64,000 bases of DNA. Source: Nocardiopsis sp. CNT312 (GTDB lineage: Bacteria; Actinomycetota; Actinomycetes; Streptosporangiales; Streptosporangiaceae). Shown piece after piece: positions 8,228 to 18,918 of the stretch (positions within the stretch are counted from its first letter, which is position 1; each line of letters opens with the position of its first letter). The stretch is from contig NZ_AZXF01000014.1 of the NCBI RefSeq assembly GCF_000515115.1, positions 1-64,000 on the forward strand, in the 5' to 3' direction. The position numbers and the translations under genes are program-made. The notes below the pieces were generated by a model. It saw nothing but the letters and a program-made list of their open reading frames with translations, ran no database searches and was not told the origin of the DNA.

Positions 8228-9550
8228 GTGAACTTCCGCGTACTGGCGGGGATGCCCAACTCCGCGTCGGAGATGGTGCTCGCCGCGCGCTTCGAGGAAC
8301 TGGACACGGCCGACCTGGTGGCCATCCGCCCCACCACCTCCACGCTGATGGACACGGCCGGGGAGTTCCGCGACCTGGACGTGGTCCTCGTCCACCAGGA
8401 CCTCGGCCCGGCCCCGGTGTTCGACGCGATCCGGGACCTGTCGCACCGCCACCCCCATCTGGCGATCCTGCTGGTGTCGACGACCATGGACCCCGACACC
8501 TTCACGGGGGCCATGGAGGCGGGCGCGCGCGGGGTGCTCCCCGAAGACGCCGGAGCCGCCGAACTGGAGACGCGGGTGTCCAAGGCGGCCGAGTGGTCGC
8601 GTACCCTGCGCCGTCACCTGGAGTCGGCCTCCCTGGACCTGCCGGCCTCCTCCGGAGTGCGCGGCCGTCTGGTCACGGTCAACGGCGCCAAGGGCGGTGT
8701 GGGCACCACCACCTGCGCGGTCCACCTGGCGATGACGGCGGCCGCGGCGGGACGCGTGGTCTGCCTGGTCGACCTCGACCTGCAGACCGGCGACGTGCCC
8801 GCCTTCCTCAACGTGCGCCACCGGCGCTCCATCACCGATCTCGTGGACTCCGGGGACGACATCAGCCCCAGCATGCTGGCGGACACCCTCTACGTGGACC
8901 CGCGCGGCCCGCACGTGCTGCTCGCCCCCGAACACGGGGAACGAGGTGAGGACGTGGACGCCCGCGCCGTCCGCCGGGTCCTGTCGGCCCTGCGCTCACG
9001 GTACGAACTGGTCATTGCCGACTGCGGCTCGGCCATGAGCGAGGCCACCGCCATGGCCGTGGAGACCGCCGACGCCTCGGTGGTCGCCGTCACTCCCGAC
9101 GTTCCGGCCATGCGCGGTGCCGGGCGGCTCATGGCCATGTGGGAAAGGTTGCAGATCCGCTCGCGCGACTCGGTGTTCGCCCTGGTCACCAGGCACAGTC
9201 GCAAGAACGAGGTGCAGCCGGACTTCGTGCGGCAACTCCTGGGGACCAAGGTACTGCGTACCCCCGTCCCGGCCGACTACCGCGCTCTGGAGCCGGGGGA
9301 GAACAACGGCGACCCCACCAAGGTCACCGATGAGGCGCTGCGCAAGGCCTTCGGGCGGCTGGCGGCCGAACTGGGTCTGCTGGAGCCGCCCGCCGGAAGC
9401 GGCGGCAAGGGCGGCTCCGCGCCCTCCGGCCCGACGGCCTCGCCCGCCACCCACGACATGTCCGGGTTCCTGGACGCCTTCCCGGGCGGCGGGGCGGCTG
9501 GCCTCGCCCGGGGCGGCCACACGGCCGGAAGCGGAGGGTTCGGTGGCTGA
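8228..9550 (+). CDS. tadZ: Flp pilus localisation ATPase TadZ/CpaE
   Basis: A 440-residue MinD/ParA-like ATPase with a GTG start. Residues 1-130 form an atypical receiver-like domain, the usual N-terminus of CpaE/TadZ. The ATPase domain begins with the deviant Walker A GAKGGVGTTT (about 155), followed by the CLVDLDLQTGDVP switch region. The C-terminal 60 residues are Gly/Pro-rich and disordered. TadZ places the pilus machine at a cell site, usually the pole. Its stop overlaps the GTG start of the next gene (9543), indicating translational coupling. Confidence 0.9.
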   Translation: MNFRVLAGMPNSASEMVLAARFEELDTADLVAIRPTTSTLMDTAGEFRDLDVVLVHQDLGPAPVFDAIRDLSHRHPHLAILLVSTTMDPDTFTGAMEAGARGVLPEDAGAAELETRVSKAAEWSRTLRRHLESASLDLPASSGVRGRLVTVNGAKGGVGTTTCAVHLAMTAAAAGRVVCLVDLDLQTGDVPAFLNVRHRRSITDLVDSGDDISPSMLADTLYVDPRGPHVLLAPEHGERGEDVDARAVRRVLSALRSRYELVIADCGSAMSEATAMAVETADASVVAVTPDVPAMRGAGRLMAMWERLQIRSRDSVFALVTRHSRKNEVQPDFVRQLLGTKVLRTPVPADYRALEPGENNGDPTKVTDEALRKAFGRLAAELGLLEPPAGSGGKGGSAPSGPTASPATHDMSGFLDAFPGGGAAGLARGGHTAGSGGFGG

Positions 9551-9950
9551 GCGGGCGACCGGGCGCGGACGGGGCGACCGCGGCGGGGCGATCGTGGAGT
9601 TCGCGGCGACGCTGCCCTTCCTGGGGCTGGCCCTGGCCCTGGTGTGGCAGGTCCTCCTGATCGGGCTCACCGCCATGTACGCCTCGCACGGTGCTGCCGA
9701 GGCCGCACGCCAAGCCGCCGTGACCCCCGACGACATGGAGCGCATCGACGCCGAGGCCCGCAAGCGCGTCCGCGCGCCGTGGGACGGCGAGAACGTGCTC
9801 ACGGTGGAGATCACGGACCGCGGCGGCGCGCGTTACGCGCAGGTCACCCTGGCCATGCCGGTGTTCCTGCCCGGGACGGACGGCCCCTGGGACATCACCG
9901 CCGAGGCCGTGGTCGTGACCGAGGTGCGGCCGAGGGGGGCGCCCACGTGA
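9543..9950 (+). CDS. tadE: TadE-like pseudopilin
   Basis: A 135-residue protein starting at a GTG that overlaps the end of tadZ. After a short basic N-terminus comes DRGGAIVEFAATLPFLGLAL: a class III prepilin-type site with glycine followed by Glu at +5 and Phe at +6, then a single hydrophobic helix. This is the TadE signature. The rest is a small extracytoplasmic domain with a VTLAMPVFLPG strand. TadE pseudopilins are processed by a TadV-type peptidase and help start or regulate Flp assembly; no TadV gene is in this window. Its stop overlaps the next start as GTGA. Confidence 0.85.
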   Translation: MAERATGRGRGDRGGAIVEFAATLPFLGLALALVWQVLLIGLTAMYASHGAAEAARQAAVTPDDMERIDAEARKRVRAPWDGENVLTVEITDRGGARYAQVTLAMPVFLPGTDGPWDITAEAVVVTEVRPRGAPT

Positions 9951-10333
9951 GTGAGAGGACCGCGCGTGCGCGGCGAAACCGACGCGACTCCGACCGGGGC
10001 GGCCCCCTCATGGAGTTCGCGGCCATGTTCCCGTTCCTGCTTCTGATCTGCGTCATGTCGATTGAGGTGTTCATGACCTTCGTGGCGGCCGAGCGCATGG
10101 AGTCGGCCGCGCGGGCCGGGGCGCGTGTGGCCGGGGAGCAGTCGAGGCTCGGGGCGCTGGATACCGCACGCGACTCCCTGCCCTCGTGGATGCAGGACCA
10201 CGCGTGGATCGACAGCGGCGACAACGACAGCGGCGGCTACTACGTGGAGATCACCTACTCCCTGCCGGTCGTGTTCTCGTCGGTGCCGCTGGACCTGTCG
10301 ATCACGCGCCGCGTGGACATGCCCCATGTGTGA
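9947..10333 (+). CDS. tadF: TadE/TadF-like pseudopilin
   Basis: A 128-residue paralogue of the preceding gene, starting at a GTG overlapping its stop (GTGA). The motif DRGGPLMEFAAMFPFLLLIC gives the same glycine/+5 Glu/+6 Phe prepilin-type cleavage site and hydrophobic helix. The exposed part contains SAARAGARVAGEQ after the helix, as in TadE/TadF proteins, and ends with DLSITRRVDMPHV. The two probably form a minor-pilin pair. TadF is chosen from the position after TadE; sequence alone does not separate the two types well. Confidence 0.78.
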   Translation: MSERTARARRNRRDSDRGGPLMEFAAMFPFLLLICVMSIEVFMTFVAAERMESAARAGARVAGEQSRLGALDTARDSLPSWMQDHAWIDSGDNDSGGYYVEITYSLPVVFSSVPLDLSITRRVDMPHV

Positions 10334-10381
10334 GGTCGGTGCGGACCCCGCCGCGCGGGGACGCGAGAGAAGGAGGCGACC

Positions 10382-11695
10382 GTGGGTCTGAGGGACCGTC
10401 TGGAAGAGGACGGCACCGGCGCGGAGCGCGGCGAGCACGGCGGTGTGACACACTGGCGCCGCCGCCTGCTGGAGGAGATCAACCTGGAGGACCTCACCCG
10501 GCTCACCCTGGCGCAGCGCCGGGTGCGGCTGGAGAAGGTCGTCGGGCACATCCTCTCCCGCGAGGGGCCGGTGCTGTCGGACCGTGAGCGGTCGGTGCTG
10601 ATCCGCCGCGTGGTCGACGAGGCCTTGGGGCTGGGCGTGCTGGAGCCGCTGCTGGCCGACGAGACCGTCACCGAGATCATGGTGAACGGCCCCGACCACG
10701 TGTTCGTCGAGCGAGCCGGGCGCATGCAGCGCGTGGACGCCACGTTCAACGGCGAGGAGCAGTTGTACCAGACCATCGACCGGATCGTCTCCCTGGTCAA
10801 CCGCCGGGTGGACGAGTCCTCACCCATGGTGGACGCGCGCCTGCCCACGGGTGAGCGGGTGAACGTCATCATCCCGCCGCTGTCGCTGTCCGGGCCGGTG
10901 CTGACCATCCGCCGCTTCCCCCGGCCCTACCCCGTCGAGGAGCTCGTGCGCATGGGCAGCCTGGACACACCTACGGGCCTGCTGCTGGCCGCGATGGTGC
11001 GGGCGCGGTTCAACATCGTGGTCTCCGGGGGGACCGGCAGCGGCAAGACGACGTTCCTCAACGCCTTGTCGGCGTTCGTGCCCACCAGCGAGCGTATCGT
11101 CACCATCGAGGACTCCGCCGAACTCCAACTGATGCAGGAGCACGTGGTGCGGTTGGAGTCGCGCCCGCCCAACATCGAGGGCCGGGGCGGGATCGCCATC
11201 CGCGACCTGGTGCGCAACGCTCTGCGGATGCGTCCGGACCGCATCATCGTCGGCGAGGTGCGCGGGGCGGAGACCATCGACATGCTCCAGGCCATGAACA
11301 CCGGCCACGACGGTTCGCTGGTCACCGTGCACGCCAACTCCGCCGAGGACGCGATCCACCGGTTGCAGACCCTGGCGACCCTGGGCGAGCAGCACATCCC
11401 CTACGAAGCGATCCGCGACCAGATCAACAACGCCGTCGACGCCATCGTGCACCTGGGCCGGTGGCCGGACGGCTCGCGCCGCGTCAACGGCGTCTCCGTG
11501 GTCTCCTCCCGCAGGCGCGAGGAGTTCCGGCTGGAGCCGGTGATGTCCTTCGACGCCCTGCCGATGGGAACACACCGGTCCATGGAGGGCACCTTCCGCC
11601 ACCTGCCGCTGCCCCGGCACGTGGCGGGACGGATCTACCAAGTGGGCGAGACCGTCCCCGCCGCGTTCGGCGTGGCGACCGAGGAGGCACGATGA
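10382..11695 (+). CDS. tadA: Flp pilus assembly/secretion ATPase TadA (CpaF)
   Basis: A 437-residue type II/IV secretion ATPase with GTG start and an AGAAGGAGG ribosome-binding site. It has the N-terminal domain with [18 protein letters not shown], Walker [10 protein letters not shown] (216-224), Asp box [10 protein letters not shown], the [14 protein letters not shown]alker B region and the histidine segment [16 protein letters not shown]. It forms the hexameric cytoplasmic motor that extrudes Flp pilins. All catalytic motifs are intact. It is followed by TadB and TadC with a start/stop overlap to tadB. Confidence 0.95.
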   Translation: MGLRDRLEEDGTGAERGEHGGVTHWRRRLLEEINLEDLTRLTLAQRRVRLEKVVGHILSREGPVLSDRERSVLIRRVVDEALGLGVLEPLLADETVTEIMVNGPDHVFVERAGRMQRVDATFNGEEQLYQTIDRIVSLVNRRVDESSPMVDARLPTGERVNVIIPPLSLSGPVLTIRRFPRPYPVEELVRMGSLDTPTGLLLAAMVRARFNIVVSGGTGSGKTTFLNALSAFVPTSERIVTIEDSAELQLMQEHVVRLESRPPNIEGRGGIAIRDLVRNALRMRPDRIIVGEVRGAETIDMLQAMNTGHDGSLVTVHANSAEDAIHRLQTLATLGEQHIPYEAIRDQINNAVDAIVHLGRWPDGSRRVNGVSVVSSRRREEFRLEPVMSFDALPMGTHRSMEGTFRHLPLPRHVAGRIYQVGETVPAAFGVATEEAR

Positions 11696-12624
11696 CCTGG
11701 CAGATGGCCGCGATCCTGGGTGCTCTGGCCCTCGTGCTCGCCCTGGCGCTGTGGGCGCTGTGGGAGTTCGTGGCCAGTTCCCAGCAGCGGCGGCTCATCG
11801 CGGCGCGCAGCGCTCTGGCGGAGGCCGAATACGCCGCGTCCACGCCCTCGGCCCGGCTGGAGGCGGCGATCCACCGCACCGAGTGGGGTGCCCGGCTGCA
11901 CCGGCGCATCGCGCGCTCGGGCGCGCAGGTGCGGGTGTCCACCTTCGTCCTGGCCCTCATGGGTTTCTCCCTGCTGGCGGTAGTGGTCGTGTGGCAGGTG
12001 CTGGCGCCGTTCTTCGGCCTGCTCGCGGTGGCGGGGGTGGCGTTCCTGTTCTTCTCCTACCTGAACCGGGCCGAGGCCAGGCGGCGCGAGGAGTTCACCG
12101 CGCAACTGCCCGACCTGGCGCGGGTCCTGGGCAACGCCACCTCGGCGGGGCTGGCGATGCCGACCGCGGTGGCCATGGCGGCCGAGGAGCTGGACGGGCC
12201 GGCCGGTGAGGAGCTGGGCCGGATGGCCGAGTCCATGAAGGTCGGGGCGAGCTTCGAGGAGGCCGTGCGGGAGCTGCGCGAGCGGATGCCCTCCCGGGAG
12301 CTGGGCGTGCTGCTGTCGACACTGGTCGTGGCGTCCCGCTCGGGCGGTTCGCTGGTCACGGCGCTGCGCAACATCTCCACCACGCTGGAGAACCGCAAGG
12401 AGACGCGGCGCGAGGTGCAGACCGTGCTCAGCGAGACCACGAGCACCGTGTGGGCGCTGGGCTTCATGTCGGTGGGTGCCCTGTTCATGATCAACGCCAT
12501 CGAACCCGGGATCATGCGGACCATGACCACCTCGGTCGAGGGCATCGCGGTGCTCATGGTGGTGGCGGCGCTGTTCACGACCGGCTTCCTGCTGGTCGCC
12601 CGGATCACCAGGATCGACCTGTAG
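11692..12624 (+). CDS. tadB: Tad pilus inner-membrane platform protein TadB
   Basis: A 310-residue protein with the T2SSF domain. Membrane helices lie near residues 5-25, 85-125 (two helices) and at the C-terminus (about 255-305). The conserved cytoplasmic part carries EEFTAQLPDLARVLGNATSAG and the SRSGGSLVTALRNISTTLE motif. It forms, with TadC, the membrane platform through which pilin subunits are added by TadA. ATG 11692 overlaps the tadA stop. Confidence 0.92.
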   Translation: MTWQMAAILGALALVLALALWALWEFVASSQQRRLIAARSALAEAEYAASTPSARLEAAIHRTEWGARLHRRIARSGAQVRVSTFVLALMGFSLLAVVVVWQVLAPFFGLLAVAGVAFLFFSYLNRAEARRREEFTAQLPDLARVLGNATSAGLAMPTAVAMAAEELDGPAGEELGRMAESMKVGASFEEAVRELRERMPSRELGVLLSTLVVASRSGGSLVTALRNISTTLENRKETRREVQTVLSETTSTVWALGFMSVGALFMINAIEPGIMRTMTTSVEGIAVLMVVAALFTTGFLLVARITRIDL

Positions 12625-12632
12625 GAGACGAC

Positions 12633-13541
12633 GTGCTGAACTCGATCCCCCTGGTGCCGCTGGCCGCGGGGCTGGCCGCCGCCCTGGTGGTACTCCTGGC
12701 CTGCTACGGCGCGCATCTGGCCACGTCCGGGACCCGGGTCCGGGTGGGTGGCCCGGCCGCACCGCAGCGCGACGCTCCGGAGCGCACGTTCGTGCTGCAC
12801 CGGATCACCGAGCTCGTCGGGAGGCCACTGGCGGGTTCGATGGTGGCCTCGATGTCCGAACAGCGGCGTGCGTCGATCATGCGGCGGATCGAGGCGGCGG
12901 GGCGGCCCGACGGGCTGACCCTCACCCGCTACGTGCAGCGCAGGATCGGCGAGACGGTGATCTACGGCGGGGGCGGCCTGCTGATGCTGTTCTCGGGCAA
13001 CGCCGTGCTCGCGGTGCTGGTCTTCGCGTTCGCGGCGCTGACCGACTTCAACCTGTACGTGCAGGGCCAGGAGCGCTCGGACAAGGTGCAGTCGCAACTG
13101 CCGGACTTCCTGGACGTGCTCGCGGTGACGGTGAGCGCGGGGCTGTCGTTCCGGGCGTCGCTGGCGCGGGCGGCCGATTCGATGCCGGGTGTGCTGGCCG
13201 ACGAGTTCAAGCTGGCGTTGCAGCAGATGGAACTGGGGACCTCCCGCCGGGAGGCCTTCGACATGCTGCGGCGCCGCAACCGCAACGACTCGCTGAGCAA
13301 GTTCGTGACCGCCATCCAGCAGGCGGAGGAGCTGGGCGCTCCGCTGGGCGACACGCTGGTGGACATCAGCCAGGACATGCGCCGCGCGGACGCGCAGTAC
13401 ATGCGCCGCAAGGCCCAGCGGATGAACCCCCGGGTGACGATGGTGACGGCGGTGACGCTGCTGCCGGGGCTGCTGCTGCTCATCGTGGGGTCGATGTTCC
13501 TGGGCACGGAGGTCGACCTGGGCCTGATCCTGGGCGGGTGA
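12633..13541 (+). CDS. tadC: Tad pilus inner-membrane platform protein TadC
   Basis: A 302-residue T2SSF-domain protein, GTG start 8 nt after the tadB stop behind AGGAGA. It has an N-terminal helix (about 5-27), two central helices (about 107-140), the motif QLPDFLDVLAVTVSAGLSFR followed by IQQAEELGAPLGDTLVDIS, and a C-terminal helix pair ending LLLLIVGSMFLGTEVDLGLI. It is the TadB partner. It is the last gene of the assembly operon; the pilin itself is not here but at 21.3 kb. Confidence 0.92.
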   Translation: MLNSIPLVPLAAGLAAALVVLLACYGAHLATSGTRVRVGGPAAPQRDAPERTFVLHRITELVGRPLAGSMVASMSEQRRASIMRRIEAAGRPDGLTLTRYVQRRIGETVIYGGGGLLMLFSGNAVLAVLVFAFAALTDFNLYVQGQERSDKVQSQLPDFLDVLAVTVSAGLSFRASLARAADSMPGVLADEFKLALQQMELGTSRREAFDMLRRRNRNDSLSKFVTAIQQAEELGAPLGDTLVDISQDMRRADAQYMRRKAQRMNPRVTMVTAVTLLPGLLLLIVGSMFLGTEVDLGLILGG

Positions 13542-13736
13542 ACCGCGGCGGGGCGACCGCTGCGAGCGGCCAGGGCCACAGACCGTGACCTGCCGGGTCC
13601 CGGACACCTTCACGTAAGTTAAATATGCTGACATGTCGGATACCGCCATAGACGGTACCGACGCTGCGGGTCCCCTGCCCCGGGCCCGACACAGCCGTCC
13701 CCTTGGCCCTTGCCGCCCCTCCCGCAAGGAGTATCC

Positions 13737-15194
13737 GTGAAAACTAGCCCCCGTATCGCGGGCCGCTACCGGCTCGACGAGCTCATCGCCACCGGCGGCA
13801 TGAGCGCGGTCTGGCGGGGCCACGACACCCGGTTGGACCGGACGGTCGCGGTGAAGCTGTTGAAGGACACCGCGTTCCAGGACAACCGCCAGGCCAGGGA
13901 ACGGTTCGAGCGCGAGGCCCAGGCCGCCGCCCGGCTGAACGGGCACGGGTTCGCGGCCGTCTACGACCGCGGCGAGGACACCGTGGGCCCCGACAGCCTC
14001 GCCTACCTGGTGATGGAACTGGTCGAGGGTGAGTCTCTGGCGGCCCTGATCGAACGCCGCGGGAAGCTGCCCCCCGCCCGGGTCATGGAGATCACCGCCT
14101 CGGTGGCCACGGCCCTGGAGACCGTTCACTCCGAAGGCATCGTGCACCGCGACATCAAACCGGCCAACATCCTCATCGAGCGGGGCGGCACGGTCAAGCT
14201 CGTCGATTTCGGCATCGCCCGGATCAGCGGCACCGCCTCGCTGACCTCCACCGGAACGGTCCTGGGCACCCCCGTCTACGCCTCGCCAGAACAGCTCACC
14301 CTCGACGAGATCACCGGGCTCGCCGACGTCTACTCCCTGGGCGTGGTGGCCTACCACGCCCTGGCGGGGAAGCCGCCTTTCACCGCCGACGACCACTACC
14401 GGCTGCTCTCGGACCACGTCTCGTCCCCGCCGCCCCCCTTGCCCAGTGACGTACCGAAACAGGTCGCGGCCGTGGTCATGCGAGCACTGGCCAAGGACCC
14501 GCGGGAGCGGTGGGGGTCGGCGGAGGAACTGGCCGCAGCCTGCCGGACGGCCGCCGCGGGCCGGACCGACCCGCCGAACACGCGAAGACCCCTGGCGCTG
14601 CCCGTCGCGCTGCTGGCGTCCTGCCTCGCCGTCCTCCTGCTGTCGGCCTCCCTCCTGCTGTGGTCACCGTGGTCTGAGGCCGACGGAGGCGAGTCCGCCC
14701 AGGGACCCGTCGTCTCCGGTTCCCGGGCCACCGCGCCCGGCCAGGACGGATCGGAGCCGGCGGCCGAGCCGGCGACGGACACCGACGACCGGCCCGGGCA
14801 CCGGGTCTCGGATCCCGGCGGCTCCTCCGGCGCACAGGAGACCCCCGGCACCGCCCCCTCCCCCACGGGCCCGGCGGCCTCCCCCGAAGGGGGAACGGAC
14901 CCCGGTCCGGCCCCGTCCCCCGCCGACCCGGGCCAGACGCCCCAGCCGACCGGCGGAACCGTCCCCGACGTGGTCGGCACGACCACCTTCCAGGCCCTCC
15001 AGGCCCTGCGCGGTCAGGGGTTCGGCGAGGTCTCCGGCGAACACCGCGCACCGGGGCTGCTCAACCTGCTCATCGCCCCCGCCACCTGCGAGGTGGAGTC
15101 ACAGAGTCCGGCCGCCGGAACGACGGCCGGACTCGGTGACCCTGTGGTGCTCACCTACTACGCACCCAGTGCCGACGAGGACTGCGGCCTGTAG
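13737..15194 (+). CDS. Transmembrane Ser/Thr protein kinase with one PASTA domain
   Basis: A 485-residue PknB-type kinase. The GTG at 13737 has AAGGAG 5 nt upstream; an earlier TTG at 13710 has no such support. Kinase domain 11-270: glycine loop ATGGMSAVWRG, VAVK with K40, HRDIKPAN with catalytic D139, DFG 157-159, and the APE-like VYASPEQ. A membrane helix follows at about 280-305, then a Pro/Ser/Gly-rich linker and one PASTA domain (from TVPDVVGTTTFQALQALRGQ). A pair of cysteines in the PASTA region could form a disulfide. PASTA kinases sense muropeptides or lipid II and control wall synthesis. An A+T-rich stretch at 13616-13650 is a likely promoter. One PASTA repeat is fewer than in PknB proper. 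Confidence 0.9.
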   Translation: MKTSPRIAGRYRLDELIATGGMSAVWRGHDTRLDRTVAVKLLKDTAFQDNRQARERFEREAQAAARLNGHGFAAVYDRGEDTVGPDSLAYLVMELVEGESLAALIERRGKLPPARVMEITASVATALETVHSEGIVHRDIKPANILIERGGTVKLVDFGIARISGTASLTSTGTVLGTPVYASPEQLTLDEITGLADVYSLGVVAYHALAGKPPFTADDHYRLLSDHVSSPPPPLPSDVPKQVAAVVMRALAKDPRERWGSAEELAAACRTAAAGRTDPPNTRRPLALPVALLASCLAVLLLSASLLLWSPWSEADGGESAQGPVVSGSRATAPGQDGSEPAAEPATDTDDRPGHRVSDPGGSSGAQETPGTAPSPTGPAASPEGGTDPGPAPSPADPGQTPQPTGGTVPDVVGTTTFQALQALRGQGFGEVSGEHRAPGLLNLLIAPATCEVESQSPAAGTTAGLGDPVVLTYYAPSADEDCGL

Positions 15195-15381
15195 CGTTCG
15201 CTCGACGCCCTCAGCGGGCGGGAACGGGAGCACCGACAGCACCAGGAACAGCTCCGTCTCCTCGTAGGCCAGGTGTGCCCCGCCCACGGCCGGAGAGCGC
15301 CCCCTGGTGAGCCGCCTGTCCGGGGGAAGAACGGCCGGGCCCGGAGCGCACGGGCGACGAACACCTGAGAAACGCGCCGGG

Positions 15382-15417
15382 GCGGGGTGCGGCACCTCTG
15401 AGGAGGCCGCACCCCGC
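15382..15417. terminator. Rho-independent-type hairpin between convergent genes
   Basis: GCGGGGTGCGGC (15382-15393) pairs perfectly with GCCGCACCCCGC (15406-15417) across a 12-nt loop. It lies between the kinase stop (15194) and the convergent lipoprotein stop (15444). Confidence 0.7.
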
Positions 15418-15443
15418 CACCGGTCACGGAAGCGGTGGCGGGG

Positions 15444-15905
15444 TCAGGCCGGGGCCCCGATCGAGCACCCGATGGCGTAGGCGTCGGTCTCCCCGGCGGT
15501 GGGGTTCCCGTTCTCCTCGGCGGGCATCACGACGAGGACGACCTCCCACTCGTCACTCTCGAAGGTGTCGGTGCCGCCGACCTCCTCCTGGTTCTCCGCC
15601 GTCTCGGCGAAGCCGTCGGCCTCGAAGCCGGCGAGCCCGGCGTCCCTGTCCTCAGAGGAGACGCCGAACACGTTCACGGCGCAGACCTCGCCCTCGGCGG
15701 GGTCGGAGGTCGCCCGGAGTTCGTACCCCTCGGGGACGGGGATCTCCTCGGGCCATCGGTCCTGGGCCTCGACGGCGTCCTGGGCCTGCTCGGAGGGCTC
15801 GACTTCGGTCTGCTCTGCGGTCGCCCCCTCCGGTTCATCGGAACAGGCGGTCAGCGCGGACGGGGAGAGCAGGACCGCGGCAAGCGCGGTGAGGATGCGG
15901 GGCAT
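15444..15905 (-). CDS. Small secreted lipoprotein of unknown function
   Basis: A 153-residue protein with a lipoprotein signal peptide: MPRILTALAAVLLSPSA then LTAC, giving lipidation at C21. The linker (about 22-50) is acidic and rich in Glu/Gln. The mature domain contains two cysteines (VCAVNVFG and IGCSIG) and the segment WPEEIPVPEGYELRAT. The family is not recognised; small actinobacterial lipoproteins of this type are usually surface-bound. It is single, faces the kinase gene, and is ended by the hairpin at 15382-15417. The ATG at 15905 is chosen because the signal peptide starts there, although the frame stays open to 16019. Confidence 0.7.
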   Translation of the reverse strand: MPRILTALAAVLLSPSALTACSDEPEGATAEQTEVEPSEQAQDAVEAQDRWPEEIPVPEGYELRATSDPAEGEVCAVNVFGVSSEDRDAGLAGFEADGFAETAENQEEVGGTDTFESDEWEVVLVVMPAEENGNPTAGETDAYAIGCSIGAPA

Positions 15906-16868
15906 GGGGAGGTGGTCTTCCCGCGGGGGTCGCGTCGGCCCACGGGCACCGTCCTGGGGCCATGCGGACCGACTCCGCGAAGGGGTGCCACGTCTCCTGA
16001 AAAGGGACACAGGCGCCAATAGCCACCCATATCAGGGAAATCACCAGAGATCACATCTGCCACCGATACGCCCGATTTTTCACGGAGCCAGCCCCAGAAG
16101 AGACCGGGCTCCACTATCGCCGGACAGGACACCGAAACAAAAGGAAGGGTGGAGCGGGGACACCCCCGTAATCGGCCCCCGCTCCTCACCCCCTATTGTG
16201 CCGGACAACAAGTGGAGACGCGCGGATTTCCCGAAAGAAAACACCCCGAGACGCGGAAGCCACTTGGCCTTCACCCCCGCATCGGCCATCGCGTGAGAAA
16301 AACGGACAGACACCCATGACGAACAGTACAAAGAGATCCTCCACCACACCCCCTCCCACCTTGACCGCAACACCAGGCAGGGGCAGGAAATGTACCCAGT
16401 TTCCATCCTTATACCGACACACCGCCCCCCCAATAAAGCGAACTAAAACGAAGAAGAGGACAGATCATTTCCACCTTCCCAAAAGGAGCGCTCTACATGA
16501 AATCCAGCAAAATACCCCCCTGCCCCAGGGTCCTCCATTTCCCACACTGTTCATACAGACGAACCCGCCCGGTCACCTTTCCAATGAAAAGGCTTGCCAC
16601 CCCTTCCCTCCCCCCGGTGCCTCCGCTCCGATCCGCGCACCAACCGCCCTGGCCACGGCCGATTCCGGCCCTGCGTACGCACCGACAACACACCGGCCGT
16701 GACCTACGCCGTCGAGGACGGCTACCGTCCGCCAACGGCCGCACCGGATGTGGACAGCCGTGCGGCTCACAGGTAACTTCTTAGTTCGATCACCATCGAA
16801 CTCACGAGTGTGCGCGCCCCAGGGGAGCGGGCCGCCCGCTCGACGGGGAACCCGGGGGAAGAGCCACC
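15906..16868. other. Long, less G+C-rich interval without a confident gene (about 960 nt)
   Basis: From about 16000 to 16600 the base composition departs from the neighbours, with many A runs and CA-rich tracts. Many short open frames exist but none has the strong third-position GC bias of real genes here. One (16497-16784, +) has a textbook AAGGAG 8 nt before ATG but encodes a low-complexity Pro/Arg peptide with mixed codon use; it is left uncalled. The right end should hold the promoter of the oxidoreductase gene. Confidence 0.45.
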
Positions 16869-17885
<1,017 letters not shown>

Positions 17886-17892
17886 CGGGCAC

Positions 17893-18918
17893 TCAGCGCA
17901 CGGCCGCCGTCGGGGCGGCCGCGATGCCGGCCCCGACGTCGGCGAACCCCCGGCCCCAGCCGTCGGCCCCCGCGTACGGCGCGCCCCGGCCGGGTCCGAA
18001 CGGGCCCTGGCAGACCTCCGCGAACCGGTGGACGGCGGCGAGGGTGCAGGTTTCGGAGGGGGCCGCGGCCCTGTCCTGGGCCGCGGCCTCCCGGGAACGG
18101 CTCCACGGGGAGGCCGCAAGCCTCAGCGCACGGAACCCGGTCAGGGCCGTGTGGCGCAGCGCGTGGTCGGTGTCCATCGTCTCCGAGGCCGGTGAGCGTT
18201 CGGCACCCTCCGCCAGCACGGCGTCCCCGGCCGGGGTGTTCACCGACGGGTGCAGCCCCCCGGACAGGCCCAGCGCCAGGCGGGTGAAGGCGACGACGGC
18301 CCCGGTGACGACGCCGCCGGTGAGGAGCGCCGTACCCCAGCCGCCCGAGGCCACCGCCGAGACGTCCAGGCAGAAACCGGTGATGACGGCCACCAGAGCG
18401 ACGGCGAACAGGCGGAGGGACGCACCCCGCAGGCGGGCCCGTGCGGCGAGCGCGGCCCGCAGCTCCGGGGAGTCCACGATGAGCCGTCGGGCGTGGAGCT
18501 GGGCCCGCACACGGTCGATGCCCCGGCTGGCGACCGCGTGGCGCATCAACTCGCGCCCGCCGATCGCCGCCCGGCCGCGGAACGCCCGGACGATGTCGCG
18601 GCGGATCTTCTCCTTCTCCGACGCCTGTGGCTCGTCCGGCCCGACGAGGGTGAGGAAGCCGTCGCGGGTGGGCGCGCAGACCCGGCCGTGCAGGCGGGCC
18701 TCCATGAGCGCGACCTCGGCGGTGCGCACGGCGCCCCCGGCCAGGTAGCCGAGGTGGAGCGGGGTGAGGCCCTCGGGCGGGCATACTCTGGCGGACTCGG
18801 GGACCCGCGTCCGCGCGAGTCTGAGCGCCTCGGCGCTGCGGAGCACGGCGACCAGGGGCGGAACGGTGATGACCAGGGCCAGGACGAGAGCGGCGAGGAG
18901 GGGGAACGGACCGTCCAT
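17893..18918 (-). CDS. TIGR04222-domain membrane protein
   Basis: A 341-residue protein of the actinobacterial TIGR04222 family. It has an N-terminal membrane helix (about 8-28), the family hallmark LTPLHLGYLAGGAVRTAEVA (about 51-70), a winged-helix-like stretch, then two more helices (about 167-190 and 195-215, separated by GGWG) and the HPSVNTPAGDAVL segment. The function of the family is unknown. This copy lacks the long glycine-rich tail usual in the family; the paralogue at 19686 has it. It is single and leftward. Confidence 0.75.
   Translation of the reverse strand: MDGPFPLLAALVLALVITVPPLVAVLRSAEALRLARTRVPESARVCPPEGLTPLHLGYLAGGAVRTAEVALMEARLHGRVCAPTRDGFLTLVGPDEPQASEKEKIRRDIVRAFRGRAAIGGRELMRHAVASRGIDRVRAQLHARRLIVDSPELRAALAARARLRGASLRLFAVALVAVITGFCLDVSAVASGGWGTALLTGGVVTGAVVAFTRLALGLSGGLHPSVNTPAGDAVLAEGAERSPASETMDTDHALRHTALTGFRALRLAASPWSRSREAAAQDRAAAPSETCTLAAVHRFAEVCQGPFGPGRGAPYAGADGWGRGFADVGAGIAAAPTAAVR

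Noticed and set aside
15099-15395. Minus-strand frame with a protein-like piece (GGAHLAYEETELFLVLSVLP)
   Set aside because: It overlaps the end of the kinase gene and the terminator hairpin and has no upstream start context; coincidental coding look is more likely.
16497-16784. Plus-strand ORF with AAGGAG and ATG
   Set aside because: Its product is a Pro/Arg-rich low-complexity peptide and its codon use is mixed, unlike real genes here; kept only as a note in the interval.
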